From Clostridiales bacterium (GTDB lineage Bacteria; Bacillota; Clostridia; Oscillospirales; Acutalibacteraceae), in contig DXYF01000001.1 in assembly GCA_019415945.1 (NCBI GenBank), forward strand, positions 30,278 through 94,277: DNA of 64,000 bases, read 5' to 3'. The notes below the pieces were generated by a model that was not told the DNA's origin, did no database searches, and saw nothing but the letters and a program-made list of their open reading frames with translations. Numbering within the stretch: the first letter of the stretch is position 1; each line of letters begins with the position of its first letter. The translations under genes and the position numbers were made by a program. Positions 53,010 through 62,087 of the stretch are shown piece after piece.

Positions 53010-53564
53010 ATGAAAATTACCTATACAGCAAGAAAGGTTAATCTGAGAGATAACTTCAAAGAAAGAGCAGAAAAGAAGCTTAAAAAATTTGAGAGGCTTT
53101 TTTCGGAAGACGCAGCTGTAAATGTAGTTGTCACCCTTGAAAAAAATCGTCAGACAGTCGAAATTACCGTAAGGGACAACGGTATGGTGTTCCGTGCTGA
53201 AAGCACTATGGACGAAATGAACGACGCTCTTGACAAGGTTGTCGATATTCTTATGCGTCAGATTCGCAAGAACAAGACAAGACTTGAAAAGAAGATAAAA
53301 TCCGAAAGCATTTCCGATTTTGTTATGGCTAATTTCGGCGGAAGCGATGCTGAAGACGAAAGCGACGCAGAAGACGACGAGTATCAGGTTGTACGCAAAA
53401 AGCATGTTATGATAAAGCCGATAAGCGTTGACGAGGCAATTCTTGAAATGAATATGATAAATCATAATTTCTTTATGTTCATCAACGCCGAAACAGATGA
53501 TGTCAATGTTGTGTACAGGCGTGCCGACGGAAATTACGGTTTACTTGAGCCGTATGCCGACTGA
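53010..53564 (+). CDS. hpf: Long-form ribosome hibernation promoting factor
   Basis: 184 residues. N-terminal RaiA/HPF beta-alpha domain (MKITYTARKVNLRDNFKERAE to about 100), an acidic linker, and the C-terminal dimerisation domain (KPISVDEAILEMNMINHNFFMF...VVYRRADGNYGLLEP) that identifies the long form making 100S ribosome dimers. GGGAGG lies before the ATG. Own transcription unit. Confidence 0.95.
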   Translation: MKITYTARKVNLRDNFKERAEKKLKKFERLFSEDAAVNVVVTLEKNRQTVEITVRDNGMVFRAESTMDEMNDALDKVVDILMRQIRKNKTRLEKKIKSESISDFVMANFGGSDAEDESDAEDDEYQVVRKKHVMIKPISVDEAILEMNMINHNFFMFINAETDDVNVVYRRADGNYGLLEPYAD

Positions 53565-53586
53565 TATTTATACAGAGTTTAATTTT

Positions 53587-53616
53587 AAGGGTATCGGTTT
53601 TCCGGTACCCTTTTGC
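53587..53616 (+). terminator. Terminator of hpf
   Basis: AAGGGTATCGG pairs with CCGGTACCCTT (one G-U), loop TTTT, followed by TTGC; 22 nt after the hpf stop codon. Confidence 0.65.
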
Positions 53617-53641
53617 AATTATAATCTTTACTTTTACTTTA

Positions 53642-53660
53642 GCAAGGACAGGCTCCTTGC
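53642..53660 (+). promoter_or_regulatory. Hairpin directly upstream of the methyltransferase ribosome site
   Basis: GCAAGGA-CAGGC-TCCTTGC, a 7-bp perfect stem ending 3 nt before GGAGG of the next gene. Could modulate translation start. Confidence 0.35.
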
Positions 53661-53672
53661 GTCGGAGGTCAT

Positions 53673-54788
53673 ATGAAGCTTAATTTTTCTGCCCCCTGCA
53701 TTTTCGGGCTTGAAGGAATTTGTGCAAACGAGCTTAAATATTTAGGAATCGAAAATGTAAGAGCCGAAAACGGGCGGGTATTATTCAGCGGAGATTTTTC
53801 CGCTTTAGCCAAAGCAAACATACACTCACGGTACGCTGAACGAATCCAAATTCTGCTTGCTGAATTTGAAGCCCGCACCTTTGAAGAATTATTTGAAAAT
53901 GTTAAAAACATTGAATGGGAGGCGTTTATCGGAGCGTCCGATGCGTTCCCCGTAAAAGGCAGATGCCTTAATTCAAAGCTTGCGAGTATTCCCGACTGCC
54001 AAAAAATCATCAAAAAAGCGGCAGTTACAAGACTTTCGCAAAAATATATGCTGTCGTGGTTTGAGGAAACGGGACCCGTTCATCAAATCCAGTTTTTAAT
54101 ATTAAACGACCGAGTAAGCATTATGCTTGACACTTCGGGAGCAGGACTTCACAAACGCGGCTACAGGGCGGAAGCAAATGAAGCCCCGATAAAAGAAACG
54201 CTTGCCGCCGCCATGGCTGAGCTTGCACGGGTAAGGCCGAATCACTTTGTAACAGACCCGATGTGCGGAAGCGGCACAATACTGATTGAAGCGGCAATGA
54301 AAGCGATGAATATCGCTCCGGGGCTTAAAAGGTATTTTGCCTGCGAAAAATGGAGCAGTATTCCGAAAAAACACTTTGACGAGGAAAGAAGCCTTGCACA
54401 GTCGCAGATAAGAACGGATATTGATTTTCGTGCGGAAGGCTCGGATATTGACAATTCGGCTCTCGAAGTTGCAAAGCACAACGCAGAGCTTGCGGGCGTA
54501 GGCGACAAAATTAAATTTTTCAGGCGTGATTTAAGAGATTTCGAGTTATCGGACGAATATCAAACGGTTATAACCAATCCCCCGTACGGCGAAAGACTGC
54601 TCGATATTAAAGCCGCCGAGGAATTGTACAGAATTATGGGAGAAAAGTTTGAGCGCTCAAAAGGCAAAAGCTACACAATAATAACGCCCGATGATGATTT
54701 TGAAAAAATATTCGGCCGCAAGGCAGACAAAAGGCGAAAGCTGTACAACGGCACGCTTAAATGCCAGCTTTATATGTATTTTAAGTAG
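53673..54788 (+). CDS. THUMP-domain 23S rRNA (guanine-N2) methyltransferase, YpsC/RlmL-like
   Basis: 371 residues. N-terminal THUMP and ferredoxin-like part (to about 160), then a Rossmann methyltransferase with DPMCGSGTILIEAA (SAM site) and catalytic NPPYGERL. Corresponds to YpsC of Bacillus and to the RlmL half that methylates G2445. GGAGGTCAT precedes the ATG. Residue target is inferred from the family. Confidence 0.88.
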   Translation: MKLNFSAPCIFGLEGICANELKYLGIENVRAENGRVLFSGDFSALAKANIHSRYAERIQILLAEFEARTFEELFENVKNIEWEAFIGASDAFPVKGRCLNSKLASIPDCQKIIKKAAVTRLSQKYMLSWFEETGPVHQIQFLILNDRVSIMLDTSGAGLHKRGYRAEANEAPIKETLAAAMAELARVRPNHFVTDPMCGSGTILIEAAMKAMNIAPGLKRYFACEKWSSIPKKHFDEERSLAQSQIRTDIDFRAEGSDIDNSALEVAKHNAELAGVGDKIKFFRRDLRDFELSDEYQTVITNPPYGERLLDIKAAEELYRIMGEKFERSKGKSYTIITPDDDFEKIFGRKADKRRKLYNGTLKCQLYMYFK

Positions 54789-54801
54789 AAAGGGTACTAT
54801 C

Positions 54802-55191
54802 ATGAATATTATTATTAGCTTCTTTCAAGACAACTTAATTAACGCAATAAATGCAGGGATTTATATTATAAGCATAGAAAAAAACGGTAAGACAAAACCG
54901 TTATATATTGGCGAATCGTTTTGTGTTTTGATTAGATGCTCTCAGCATTTGTATGAATTTAAGAAAAATCCGGAATATTTTGGATTTGATAATGAAACTA
55001 TTCAAGACAATAATATCACATTAAAATTTCAATTAATGGAAAGTATAGAAGACCAAAAAGATAGAAAGAGCGAAGAGAAGAAGAAAATCAAAAAGCATAA
55101 GCCTTTGTGTCAAAATGGAAACAGAGACAACATGAAGTCTATTCCTGATAAAATCAAAGCAATAAAAGATTTTTTAAATGAAAAGATTTAA
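54802..55191 (+). CDS. GIY-YIG domain protein
   Basis: 129 residues from the ATG at 54802 (AAAGGGTACTATC upstream; the open frame starts much earlier, inside the preceding gene). The segment GIYIISIEKNGKTKPLYIGES with a following Arg and His (IRCSQHL) fits the GIY-YIG nuclease core. The C-terminal half is Lys-rich and resembles no known domain. It is 13 nt after the methyltransferase stop. Could be a small nuclease of mobile or repair function. Confidence 0.65.
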   Translation: MNIIISFFQDNLINAINAGIYIISIEKNGKTKPLYIGESFCVLIRCSQHLYEFKKNPEYFGFDNETIQDNNITLKFQLMESIEDQKDRKSEEKKKIKKHKPLCQNGNRDNMKSIPDKIKAIKDFLNEKI

Positions 55192-55199
55192 AAAAACTA

Positions 55200-55240
55200 A
55201 CAGGCATTGCCGACTGTAAAAGCCGTCAATGCCTGTTTTT
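55200..55240 (+). terminator. Terminator after the GIY-YIG gene
   Basis: CAGGCATTG (55201-55209) pairs with CAATGCCTG, with an additional CCG match inside, then TTTTT. It lies 9 nt after the stop. The gap up to 55374 shows nothing else. Confidence 0.8.
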
Positions 55241-55374
55241 AGGTAAAATACTTAATAAGAGTTCATCTTACTCCATCTCGTTATGTTATTAGTAACACAG
55301 CTTATTTTTTATTATACCTTGATTTCACGGCACTTTCTCCTGTCAATATAAATCAAAAAAATAGAATACGCATT

Positions 55375-56430
55375 TTAATTTATATCAAATTGCATCAAAT
55401 GGCTGCCGACTTTAAAATCAAGCTTAACAGTATTATCAGGAATCATATACTTTATCTTATAGCAATACAAATAATTATCAGTTGCAATTATGTCTGTAAA
55501 ATTACAAATATCCGAAAGTTTATCTGTTTCCCCTGTTTTCATATTTAATTTATACAAGCCGTTATCCTTATTTCTTTTGGTTATATCGTATAAAACGGTT
55601 TCAGCGTGTTCTCTTCGGGTAAAATACAAATAATCGCCTTTATAACAGCACAGTTCTATGTCGGAATATTTATTAAACAGCTCCGATATATACTCGTTTG
55701 TTGTACGACTGCCCGAAAAATCAAATGTAATCACATGGTACGCATTATCATAAATACAGGTTATAATAACTTCATTTTCATTTGCAATTAAGGCGGATTC
55801 GCAAAGTTCAGACGAATCAGCGTTATCTTCATTAACTTTAAACTCAGCCTCGATAGCTTTGTCCGACAAATCGAAAACCGTTACTATATAATCATAGCCC
55901 TTGTTTGCATAGTAATATAGATAATCATTCTGCACGCATAAGCTGATTAGCTTTCCGTCCGCGTTATCATATATAAGTTCCTTTTCATCGGTGTGTAAAT
56001 CGTACTTATATATATTGCCGTCATCAATATATACCAAGAAATTTTCAGCCTGAATATACTTGTCATAGCTTTTTGATATTATTTTTTCGGTTTTATAATT
56101 TATATCGTAAGAATATAAAACATTATCTTCGTCGCAGTATACGATCATATCATCTATTAAAATTTTTTTGTACACATCGTCAGAGAGAAACTCGGTATCA
56201 ACTGTATGTTTTTCATTTGCCGATATGTCGTAAACATTGGTTTTATTATGATCATAGTGTTCATATATTTTGCCGTCGCAGTATGTAAGATAGGTGCTTG
56301 TATAATAGCCGCTGTCGCTGTCAGGCAGAAATTTATTTGAACCTGTTAAATTTAAAATTACTAAGGTAATAAGCGTCACCGCTAGTACTGCCGCAACAGT
56401 GATTATCATATACTTTTTAGTTTTTTTCAT
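55375..56430 (-). CDS. Membrane-anchored beta-propeller-like protein (DUF5050 type)
   Basis: 351 residues from the ATG at 56430 (GGAAGTGATTGC upstream). One N-terminal membrane helix (about 7-29), then repeating strands of the form YLYYYANKG..., NGLYKLNMKTGETDKLSDI, each about 40 residues, as in DUF5050-like propellers of gut Firmicutes. Exposed outside the cell. Role unknown. First gene met in the accessory region that contains the lipoproteins and RHS tips. Confidence 0.6.
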   Translation of the reverse strand: MKKTKKYMIITVAAVLAVTLITLVILNLTGSNKFLPDSDSGYYTSTYLTYCDGKIYEHYDHNKTNVYDISANEKHTVDTEFLSDDVYKKILIDDMIVYCDEDNVLYSYDINYKTEKIISKSYDKYIQAENFLVYIDDGNIYKYDLHTDEKELIYDNADGKLISLCVQNDYLYYYANKGYDYIVTVFDLSDKAIEAEFKVNEDNADSSELCESALIANENEVIITCIYDNAYHVITFDFSGSRTTNEYISELFNKYSDIELCCYKGDYLYFTRREHAETVLYDITKRNKDNGLYKLNMKTGETDKLSDICNFTDIIATDNYLYCYKIKYMIPDNTVKLDFKVGSHLMQFDIN

Positions 56431-56581
56431 GCAATCACTTCCCAAAATGTTGCCCAAGGTAAATAATCACACCTGGGGAGTCAAACGATTAATAAGCTAA
56501 TCACACGAGATATAAGTACCATTTCATTTACTGTATCGATTATTTAACATATATCAAATTTCAAACTAACAGGCGCTTGTT

Positions 56582-57013
56582 TCATATCATTAATGAATAT
56601 GTAGAACTAAAAGATATGTGGAACAAGTAATTGACAGTAAACAATGTTAAAATTATTGCCAAAATCACCTTTTTCGTAAGCGTTACTTCAATATTTTTAT
56701 AAATAAAAATATAATCCAAAACAAATAATATCAATCCTGATATGCATAATCCCAACATCATAAAAAAGCAGTTATTTTGAATTAAAAAAGTATTTAAAAT
56801 AATTACATTTAGTGAAACAGCAATAACATCTGCTATAATCCCGTACAGGCTGTTTTTTAAGTTTATTTTTAAAATATCGTTACAATTTTTTTGATTTAAA
56901 ACATATTTTTTAAGAAAGAACAGAACAATTAAGCCACTGATAAATCTAATAAATAAACACAGCAAAATAAACATAATAATTACAAAATAAATTTCTGCAT
57001 ACATTACCGACAT
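56582..57013 (-). CDS. Hypothetical four-helix membrane protein
   Basis: 143 residues with about four membrane helices and a short Lys-rich loop (LKKYVLNQKNCNDILK). AAGGAAGAAT lies before the ATG. Very AT-rich, no family recognised. It is flanked by long gene-poor stretches (56431-56581 and 57014-57256), in which I see nothing else. Confidence 0.55.
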   Translation of the reverse strand: MSVMYAEIYFVIIMFILLCLFIRFISGLIVLFFLKKYVLNQKNCNDILKINLKNSLYGIIADVIAVSLNVIILNTFLIQNNCFFMMLGLCISGLILFVLDYIFIYKNIEVTLTKKVILAIILTLFTVNYLFHISFSSTYSLMI

Positions 57014-57256
57014 AATATCTATTCTTCCTTTACTTTATAATTTCTAAATTTGATTATAAAGCTTTTAACTTTATACCCGACAAAACAAAAAGCCTTTTTA
57101 ATCTATCTATTTAAATCTCCTAAGTATCGAGAACATTTTTACTTGAATCAAGCGTATATTTATATAAGGTGTTTTACAAACATAAGTACCGTCTTAAATA
57201 TGATCTGCGAAAATATAACTTGACAAAAGAAAAATCGTCATATTTTAACGATATAA

Positions 57257-57444
57257 TTACCAAATCATCATAACAGTATGTAAAGGACCTATCGTAATTA
57301 TTGTTTTTTCTATCAGATCTTCCATACCGAATAAATACTCATAAAAATGTTTCTCAGTTTCTTCAACGGGAATCCTCTTTGCGTTGTCCTCAAAAAAGCA
57401 CGAAGAAAATATTAAACTCAAAAGTAACATCGCTGCGTTTTCAT
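57257..57444 (-). pseudogene. Tiny lipoprotein, probably frameshifted
   Basis: An open frame of 57 codons from the ATG at 57430 has a lipobox (LSLIFSSC) but no basic N-terminus. An ATG AAA ACG in the neighbouring frame (57442-57444) would restore MKxAAMLLLSLIFSSC if one base were added in the A-run, so a one-base loss in an A-tract is likely. The product would be a short lipoprotein (DNAKRIPVEETEKHFYEYLF). It lies 10 nt after the 152-residue lipoprotein gene. Confidence 0.35.
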
Positions 57445-57453
57445 AAAATCGGT

Positions 57454-57912
57454 TTATCTTCTGTACCAGTTAAAGGATTCGTAATCGGGATAGAGTTTTT
57501 CCATTTCTTCTTCGCTGTATTCTTTCAGCTCATAGACAGGCTCCGTATTATCGTCCGCAGGGAGCTCATAGGCATTTATGTCAAACATATAGTAGGTGTC
57601 ATCCATAAGTATAAATAACTTGTAATCATTCCAAGCCACTTTTGTAAAAGAGCCTTGCAGTATTTCGCTGCTAAAATAATCATCGGTATAACACTTTATA
57701 AACAGGGAGTCTTCGTTTTCGCCGGGAGCCCCGAGAAAAACCTTAACTTTATCCGAATAGATATAAGTATCACCGTCTATTCCCCATATATACTCTAACT
57801 GCTCTTCGGGCTTTTCGTATCTTGTCATAGAATCTAAAATCGCAGTACAGCCGTAAAGAGAAAATATAACCGTTACCGTAATAAACAAAGCAAAAATTCT
57901 TTTTAATTTCAT
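57454..57912 (-). CDS. Small lipoprotein, paralogue pair member 1
   Basis: 152 residues from the ATG at 57912 (AAGGAG 9 nt upstream; longer frame rejected). Lipobox FSLYGC (Cys21). Mature domain with FILMDDTYYMFDINAYELP and YELKEYSEEEMEKLYPD. No known family. Its 3' part is almost identical to the neighbouring broken paralogue (102 of 105 bp), indicating recent duplication or gene conversion. Confidence 0.7.
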   Translation of the reverse strand: MKLKRIFALFITVTVIFSLYGCTAILDSMTRYEKPEEQLEYIWGIDGDTYIYSDKVKVFLGAPGENEDSLFIKCYTDDYFSSEILQGSFTKVAWNDYKLFILMDDTYYMFDINAYELPADDNTEPVYELKEYSEEEMEKLYPDYESFNWYRR

Positions 57913-57971
57913 ATTTGTCATCTCCTTAATATTTGTATTTATTGATAATAATTTAATTAATAACCTTAATT

Positions 57972-58421
57972 TTAATGTCCGTACCAATCAAATGAAGCAC
58001 TGTCGGGATAAGCCTTTGCAAATTCTTCTTCGCTGTATTCTTTCAGCTCATAGACAGGCTCCGTATTATCGTCCTCAGGGAGCTCATAGGCGTTTATGTC
58101 AAACATATAGCAGGTGTCATCCATAAGAATTAACAGGTTATCATCATACCATCCGATTTTTTCAAACTTGCCGTCAAGTATCGAGTATGAACCTTCACCG
58201 CTCATTCAACCGTCACTTGTTTCACTTACTCTTAATACTAATGAATCATTTCTTTCGGAAGAGTATCTAATTTGAACTGCAACTTTTTCCTGATACTCAT
58301 AATATATAGCATTTCTCATATAGTAAACCGTCAAGTCTTCTTCGGGATAATAATCAGGACTGTAGGGCATACATCCCGAAAGGAAAACAACTGTTAAAAG
58401 TGACAAAACTAACTTTTTCAT
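57972..58421 (-). pseudogene. Small lipoprotein, paralogue pair member 2, split by an in-frame TGA
   Basis: The first 71 codons (58206-58421) encode a lipoprotein signal (LLTVVFLSGC) and the start of the domain; a TGA at 58206-58208 interrupts, and the same frame continues for 77 codons (57972-58205) with LLILMDDTCYMFDINAYELP. Read through, it aligns end to end with the intact paralogue at 57454-57912. A nonsense mutation or a sequencing error explains it best. Confidence 0.75.
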
Positions 58422-58617
58422 ATTTTCCCTTCTAAATATTTTGCAAGGTTAAAAGTAAATACAACTCTTTATAATCGGACAAATCCGCAAAGCTTAAATT
58501 AAAGAGTATATTTTGACTTTGTATGAAACACCTTAAAATTTGATACTTTTATGTTTTCTTACACACAGATTTACGGTGAAATCAAGCGTAAGTAATATAT
58601 ACCATTGTACTAATACT

Positions 58618-58646
58618 AATATAACATTTTTTCTTTAGTATGTAAA
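58618..58646 (-). promoter_or_regulatory. Sigma-A-type promoter of the lipoprotein pair
   Basis: Minus strand TTTACA (58641-58646), 17 bp, TATATT (58618-58623): 10 of 12 consensus positions. About 200 nt upstream of the start at 58421. Confidence 0.55.
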
Positions 58647-58698
58647 TAGATTTTGCAAAATTGTGTAAAAACTATGCAAAATGTCATATCTTTATAAT

Positions 58699-58790
58699 AA
58701 AAGTCGAGTGCCTTGACACTGGGTTCGAGCAGACAGGTTGATATTATCAAACCTTCTTTGCCCGACAGTTTTCAAGCCGTTTCCCATAAA
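58699..58790. repeat. Structured dispersed repeat, copy C
   Basis: Third copy of the element seen at 21107 and 23516, in the same orientation and again next to the terminator of a minus-strand gene. The inner hairpin is best formed here (AGG-T-TTGATA / TATCAACCT). Confidence 0.8.
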
Positions 58791-58792
58791 GT

Positions 58793-58825
58793 AAAAACAG
58801 CGGCTTTGCAAAACTCAAAGCCGCT
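58793..58825 (-). terminator. Terminator of the leucine-rich-repeat lipoprotein gene
   Basis: AGCGGCTTTG (58799-58808) with CAAAGCCGCT (58816-58825); minus strand continues GTTTTTAC. It lies about 120 nt beyond the stop codon at 58949. Confidence 0.6.
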
Positions 58826-58948
58826 TTAATTCTTCAGCAGATTTAAACTGATGTATAGTTAATACTTATTAACCTAATATTATTTCGGGTTTTCTTCTTG
58901 TTGGTTTATCCGATACAGAGAGTTACAGTATTATAAAACAGGCAATTA

Positions 58949-59830
58949 TTAATATTTAGTAATCTCCTCAAATTTTGCATATTGTTCTTTTGCCCACTTC
59001 TCAGCCGCAGAGCCTTTTTCACCACGAACAACAATCCAAGGTTTTGCATAAGGATTAGGCTCTGTTCCGTCTTCGCCCTTGTCAATGAATGTATTTATCT
59101 TTTTTACATTTTCTCCGATTGTAATTGTTGCTCCGCAATCGGCAACTCCGTTGCTCGGCTCAAAAACCTCTACAAAATTCGGTACATTATATGATTTGCT
59201 CAAGTTTATCCACAACAGATTTGAATCATACAAAAGAGCTTTTTTATCCTTTGAGTACAAAACTCCGTCAACCGCAGTATAGTAAGGGTTGTCCTCGCTG
59301 ACTTTTACCGAATTAACCAATGTAAAATCATCTCTTTCATCCTCGGACACTATGCCAGAATAAAATAAAAATGTCCTATTCCCTATATATTTTACGGTAG
59401 AAGGCAATATCAAAGTAAAATCATTGCAACCTGAAAACGCACCGTAAAAACGCTCGCCGTTGTCAACGGGATACGCTCCTATCTTGACAACAGGCTTTCC
59501 GTCAAGTGTTTCGGGCACACTTATTTCTCCCCATTTCCAAAAGCCCACATAACGGTTAATGCACACACCGTCCTCATAATCGGTGATTATGTAGTCACCG
59601 CATCTGCGGCTGTTGTTCTCATAATATCTTAATGCGGCTTTGCTTTTTTCTATTGATTCTTCGCAGTTGTAATAAGGTAAATCATCGTATCCTGCGTCAG
59701 TATCGCTTATGCATTCCTCATATCCTTCTTCATTTTTATAATTTGTATAGTCCTTTTCAGAGCAGGACGACAGCAAAACTGCCGATATGGTTATAGCGAA
59801 AGATAAAACTAAGGACAATGCTTTTTTCAT
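58949..59830 (-). CDS. BspA-type leucine-rich-repeat lipoprotein 1
   Basis: 293 residues. Lipobox VLLSSC (Cys23), then EKDYTNYKNEEGY, a helical stretch, and a BspA-like repeat region (VPETLDGKPVVKIG, LILPSTVKYIGNRTF, SEDNPYYTAVDGVLYSKDKKALL), ending in KGSAAEKWAKEQY. Close paralogue of the next gene upstream. GGGGTGAATTT precedes the ATG. Surface-exposed; a candidate immunity protein duplicated downstream of the RHS cassette. Confidence 0.75.
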   Translation of the reverse strand: MKKALSLVLSFAITISAVLLSSCSEKDYTNYKNEEGYEECISDTDAGYDDLPYYNCEESIEKSKAALRYYENNSRRCGDYIITDYEDGVCINRYVGFWKWGEISVPETLDGKPVVKIGAYPVDNGERFYGAFSGCNDFTLILPSTVKYIGNRTFLFYSGIVSEDERDDFTLVNSVKVSEDNPYYTAVDGVLYSKDKKALLYDSNLLWINLSKSYNVPNFVEVFEPSNGVADCGATITIGENVKKINTFIDKGEDGTEPNPYAKPWIVVRGEKGSAAEKWAKEQYAKFEEITKY

Positions 59831-59914
59831 AAATTCACCCCTTTATTTTGTAGTATGTATCGAAAACAATACAATCACCGTTAATTTAAGCGATATATCA
59901 TTTTATTCTAATAG

Positions 59915-60109
59915 TTACATCATCATTTCAATTCTGCTGATTATATCGTATGAAGAAATTAAAAATATATATGGAGCACAAGTAATTGCAGCAATGATTG
60001 ACACGATAATCTTTTGCATTTTTTCCATGTCATTATAATCATTTCTAAGCCCGTAAAAATATGAGATGAAAAAGTCTGCTATTGCTGAAATTATAAATAA
60101 AATATAAAT
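59915..60109 (-). pseudogene. Possible small membrane protein lacking a normal start
   Basis: 64 codons open on the minus strand, with two hydrophobic segments (ILFIISAIADFFISYF and IIVSIIAAITCAPYIFLI) around a polar loop. AGGAG lies 3 nt before an ATT codon, and there is no ATG, GTG or TTG at the proper place. It could start at ATT, or be a truncated remnant. The rest of 59831-60120 is empty. Confidence 0.3.
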
Positions 60110-60120
60110 TGACTCCTAAA

Positions 60121-60969
60121 TCAATCAAGTGCAATAAACTCAATTTCGTTTTCAGCCGCCCATTTTTCCGCCGCTGTCCCTTTATAGCCTTTGACAGTAA
60201 AGGGACAGGCTGTATACGCTTCTGAGTCCTCGTAATAATATGTGCTGTCAATTACCCTGATGTTTTTTCCAAGTGTAATAGTTTCAGCCCAAACTCCGTT
60301 AACCCCGTTTGAAGGTGCAAATATTTCAGCCTTTTCCGAAACGCTGATATTCGGTCTGGTTTTTTCGGATAAAAAGAGCAGTGTTTTCATATCTTTTGTA
60401 TATAAGCTTCCGTTCTCACTTGAATAGTAAGGGTTATTTTCATCGACAACAATGCTATTAGCGTAAAGAGAAGTTATGTATTTGATTGTAGCAGGCATAA
60501 TTATATCTTCACCATAAAATGCAGGCCAATATTCTTCTTCCCATCCCCAATAATTCTGTTCCTCATTGGGGACGGGCGATAGTGACGGATCATCAATTAT
60601 TACCGAACCGATAGCAATCACAGGTTTACCGTCAAGAGTTTCGGGGATGACGATTCCTGTTGAATCATCATCTATTTCACCAACATAATCATTTACGCAA
60701 ATTCCGTCCAGATAATCAGTTACCATAAAATCTCCGCATTGTCTGATATTGTTTTCATAGTATTGCCTTGCTTTTTCATTTTCATCAATAGCCATGGGGA
60801 CGGCATAATAAGACGCATATTTACTTCCCTTATCGGCATAACTTATGTATTCAGCGTAGCCCTCCTCATTTTTGTAATTGGTATAGTCTTTTTCTCCGCA
60901 TGATGTAAACATAATACTAATTGATAGGGTTAATGTGGTTATAATAATTAAGCATAAAATCTTTTTCAT
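60121..60969 (-). CDS. BspA-type leucine-rich-repeat lipoprotein 2 (candidate immunity protein)
   Basis: 282 residues from the ATG at 60969 (CGGAGGAATT upstream; the frame continues into the RHS gene). Lipobox FTSC, followed by EKDYTNYKNEEGY as in its paralogue, then VIPETLDGKPVIAIGS, IIMPATIKYITSLY, DENNPYYSSENGSLYTKDMK repeats and KGTAAEKWAAENE. It begins 11 nt after the toxin-like RHS C-terminus, the usual place for an immunity gene in polymorphic toxin loci. Confidence 0.75.
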   Translation of the reverse strand: MKKILCLIIITTLTLSISIMFTSCGEKDYTNYKNEEGYAEYISYADKGSKYASYYAVPMAIDENEKARQYYENNIRQCGDFMVTDYLDGICVNDYVGEIDDDSTGIVIPETLDGKPVIAIGSVIIDDPSLSPVPNEEQNYWGWEEEYWPAFYGEDIIMPATIKYITSLYANSIVVDENNPYYSSENGSLYTKDMKTLLFLSEKTRPNISVSEKAEIFAPSNGVNGVWAETITLGKNIRVIDSTYYYEDSEAYTACPFTVKGYKGTAAEKWAAENEIEFIALD

Positions 60970-61793
60970 AAATTCCTCCGTTAATAGGTTATTAAAGAAT
61001 AGAAATATCTGTTTGAAGTCACAACCCAATATCTGTTCTCATACTTCTTTTTATCTTTATTGTACCAGTAGCTTGTTGTCTTATATGTATATACCTCATT
61101 GCGTGTTGAAGCAGTAATTGATTTGATTTTTTTATTTTTACTCCAACAATTATAAATTCTTTTTGTCAAAGCATATGCCGTATCATATCTCCAACGAAAT
61201 ACATTGATATTATCTTCAAATTGATCATTCGGAATGCCCATAGTATCATCCATTTTCCATATCATATAGGAAGCATACGCCTTTTTGCCAGCCTTTCCGT
61301 AGAATTTATCAGTAGTTGAAATAGCGTTAACATGAACAACATGAGCAAAATAATCTTGTAATGTATGTAATGCCAAACCTAATAGTGTTTTATATTGAGT
61401 TGTTTTACTTTTACCGTTCAGTTTTTTTAAAAACTCATTTTGAGCATTTTTTGTTTTGCTGGATTGTCCTCCGCTTTTAGTTGTATATTTAAGAAAACTA
61501 ATAGATGTGTATCCTTTTTTATTTGACTCAAAGGTAAACTTTACCTCTTTTTTAGATTTTTTGACATCTATGGCCAAGTTATATATTTTTCTTCCTATAT
61601 CTAATCCATTTTCTCTACCATGGAAAGGCGTACTATAATCTTTTGTACTGTTGCACGGATATGCATCTGTATTATATGTCCAACCCCGAACTGTTATATA
61701 TCCGGCTCCTTTTAAACCAGCACTATTGGTCATATCAATGTGTCTTGATGTACCCCAAAAGCCTGTTGGATCAGAAGCAAATATCGCATTATT

Positions 61794-62087
61794 GTCACAA
61801 TAAGCAAACATATTTGTGCTTAGCGGAGAGCCGGATTGCGTATCACAATAAACATCCGCATTTATAAATCTGCCTGTAAAGGGATCGTAGTAGCGGCTTT
61901 GGAGATAGTATAAACCACTTTCAGAATCATAGACATAACCCCTGTAGCGGAACGGGTTAAGCTCTCGAAGTGTTGTATCTCCCGATACATTTTTTATGTT
62001 ACCCCATGCGTCATATACATAGCTTGCATATATCGTGCCTGCTTGGTTGATGATTTTTACAATATCACCCTGCAAGTTTTTGATATA
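61794..62087 (-). repeat. RHS core homology block, copy 1
   Basis: Nearly the same sequence as 63520-63813 (over 90 percent by eye), continuing at 62238-62290 beyond the insertion. It encodes the conserved RHS core that precedes the variable tips. Confidence 0.8.

Larger units (their letters stand above)
58422..58948. other. Gene-free interval with a promoter, repeat copy C and a terminator
   Basis: 527 bp separating the lipoprotein pair from the leucine-rich-repeat lipoproteins. It has the promoter at 58618-58646, repeat copy C and its adjoining hairpin. The promoter would give a leader of about 190 nt on the downstream lipoprotein mRNA. No coding frame was convincing. Confidence 0.7.

Noticed and set aside
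58206..58208. In-frame TGA as selenocysteine or recoded codon
   Set aside because: The codon does not align with Cys in the intact paralogue and no SECIS-like hairpin follows; nonsense mutation is simpler.
59787..60038. Plus-strand open frame between the two LRR lipoprotein genes
   Set aside because: Starts inside the opposite-strand signal peptide and has no ribosome site.
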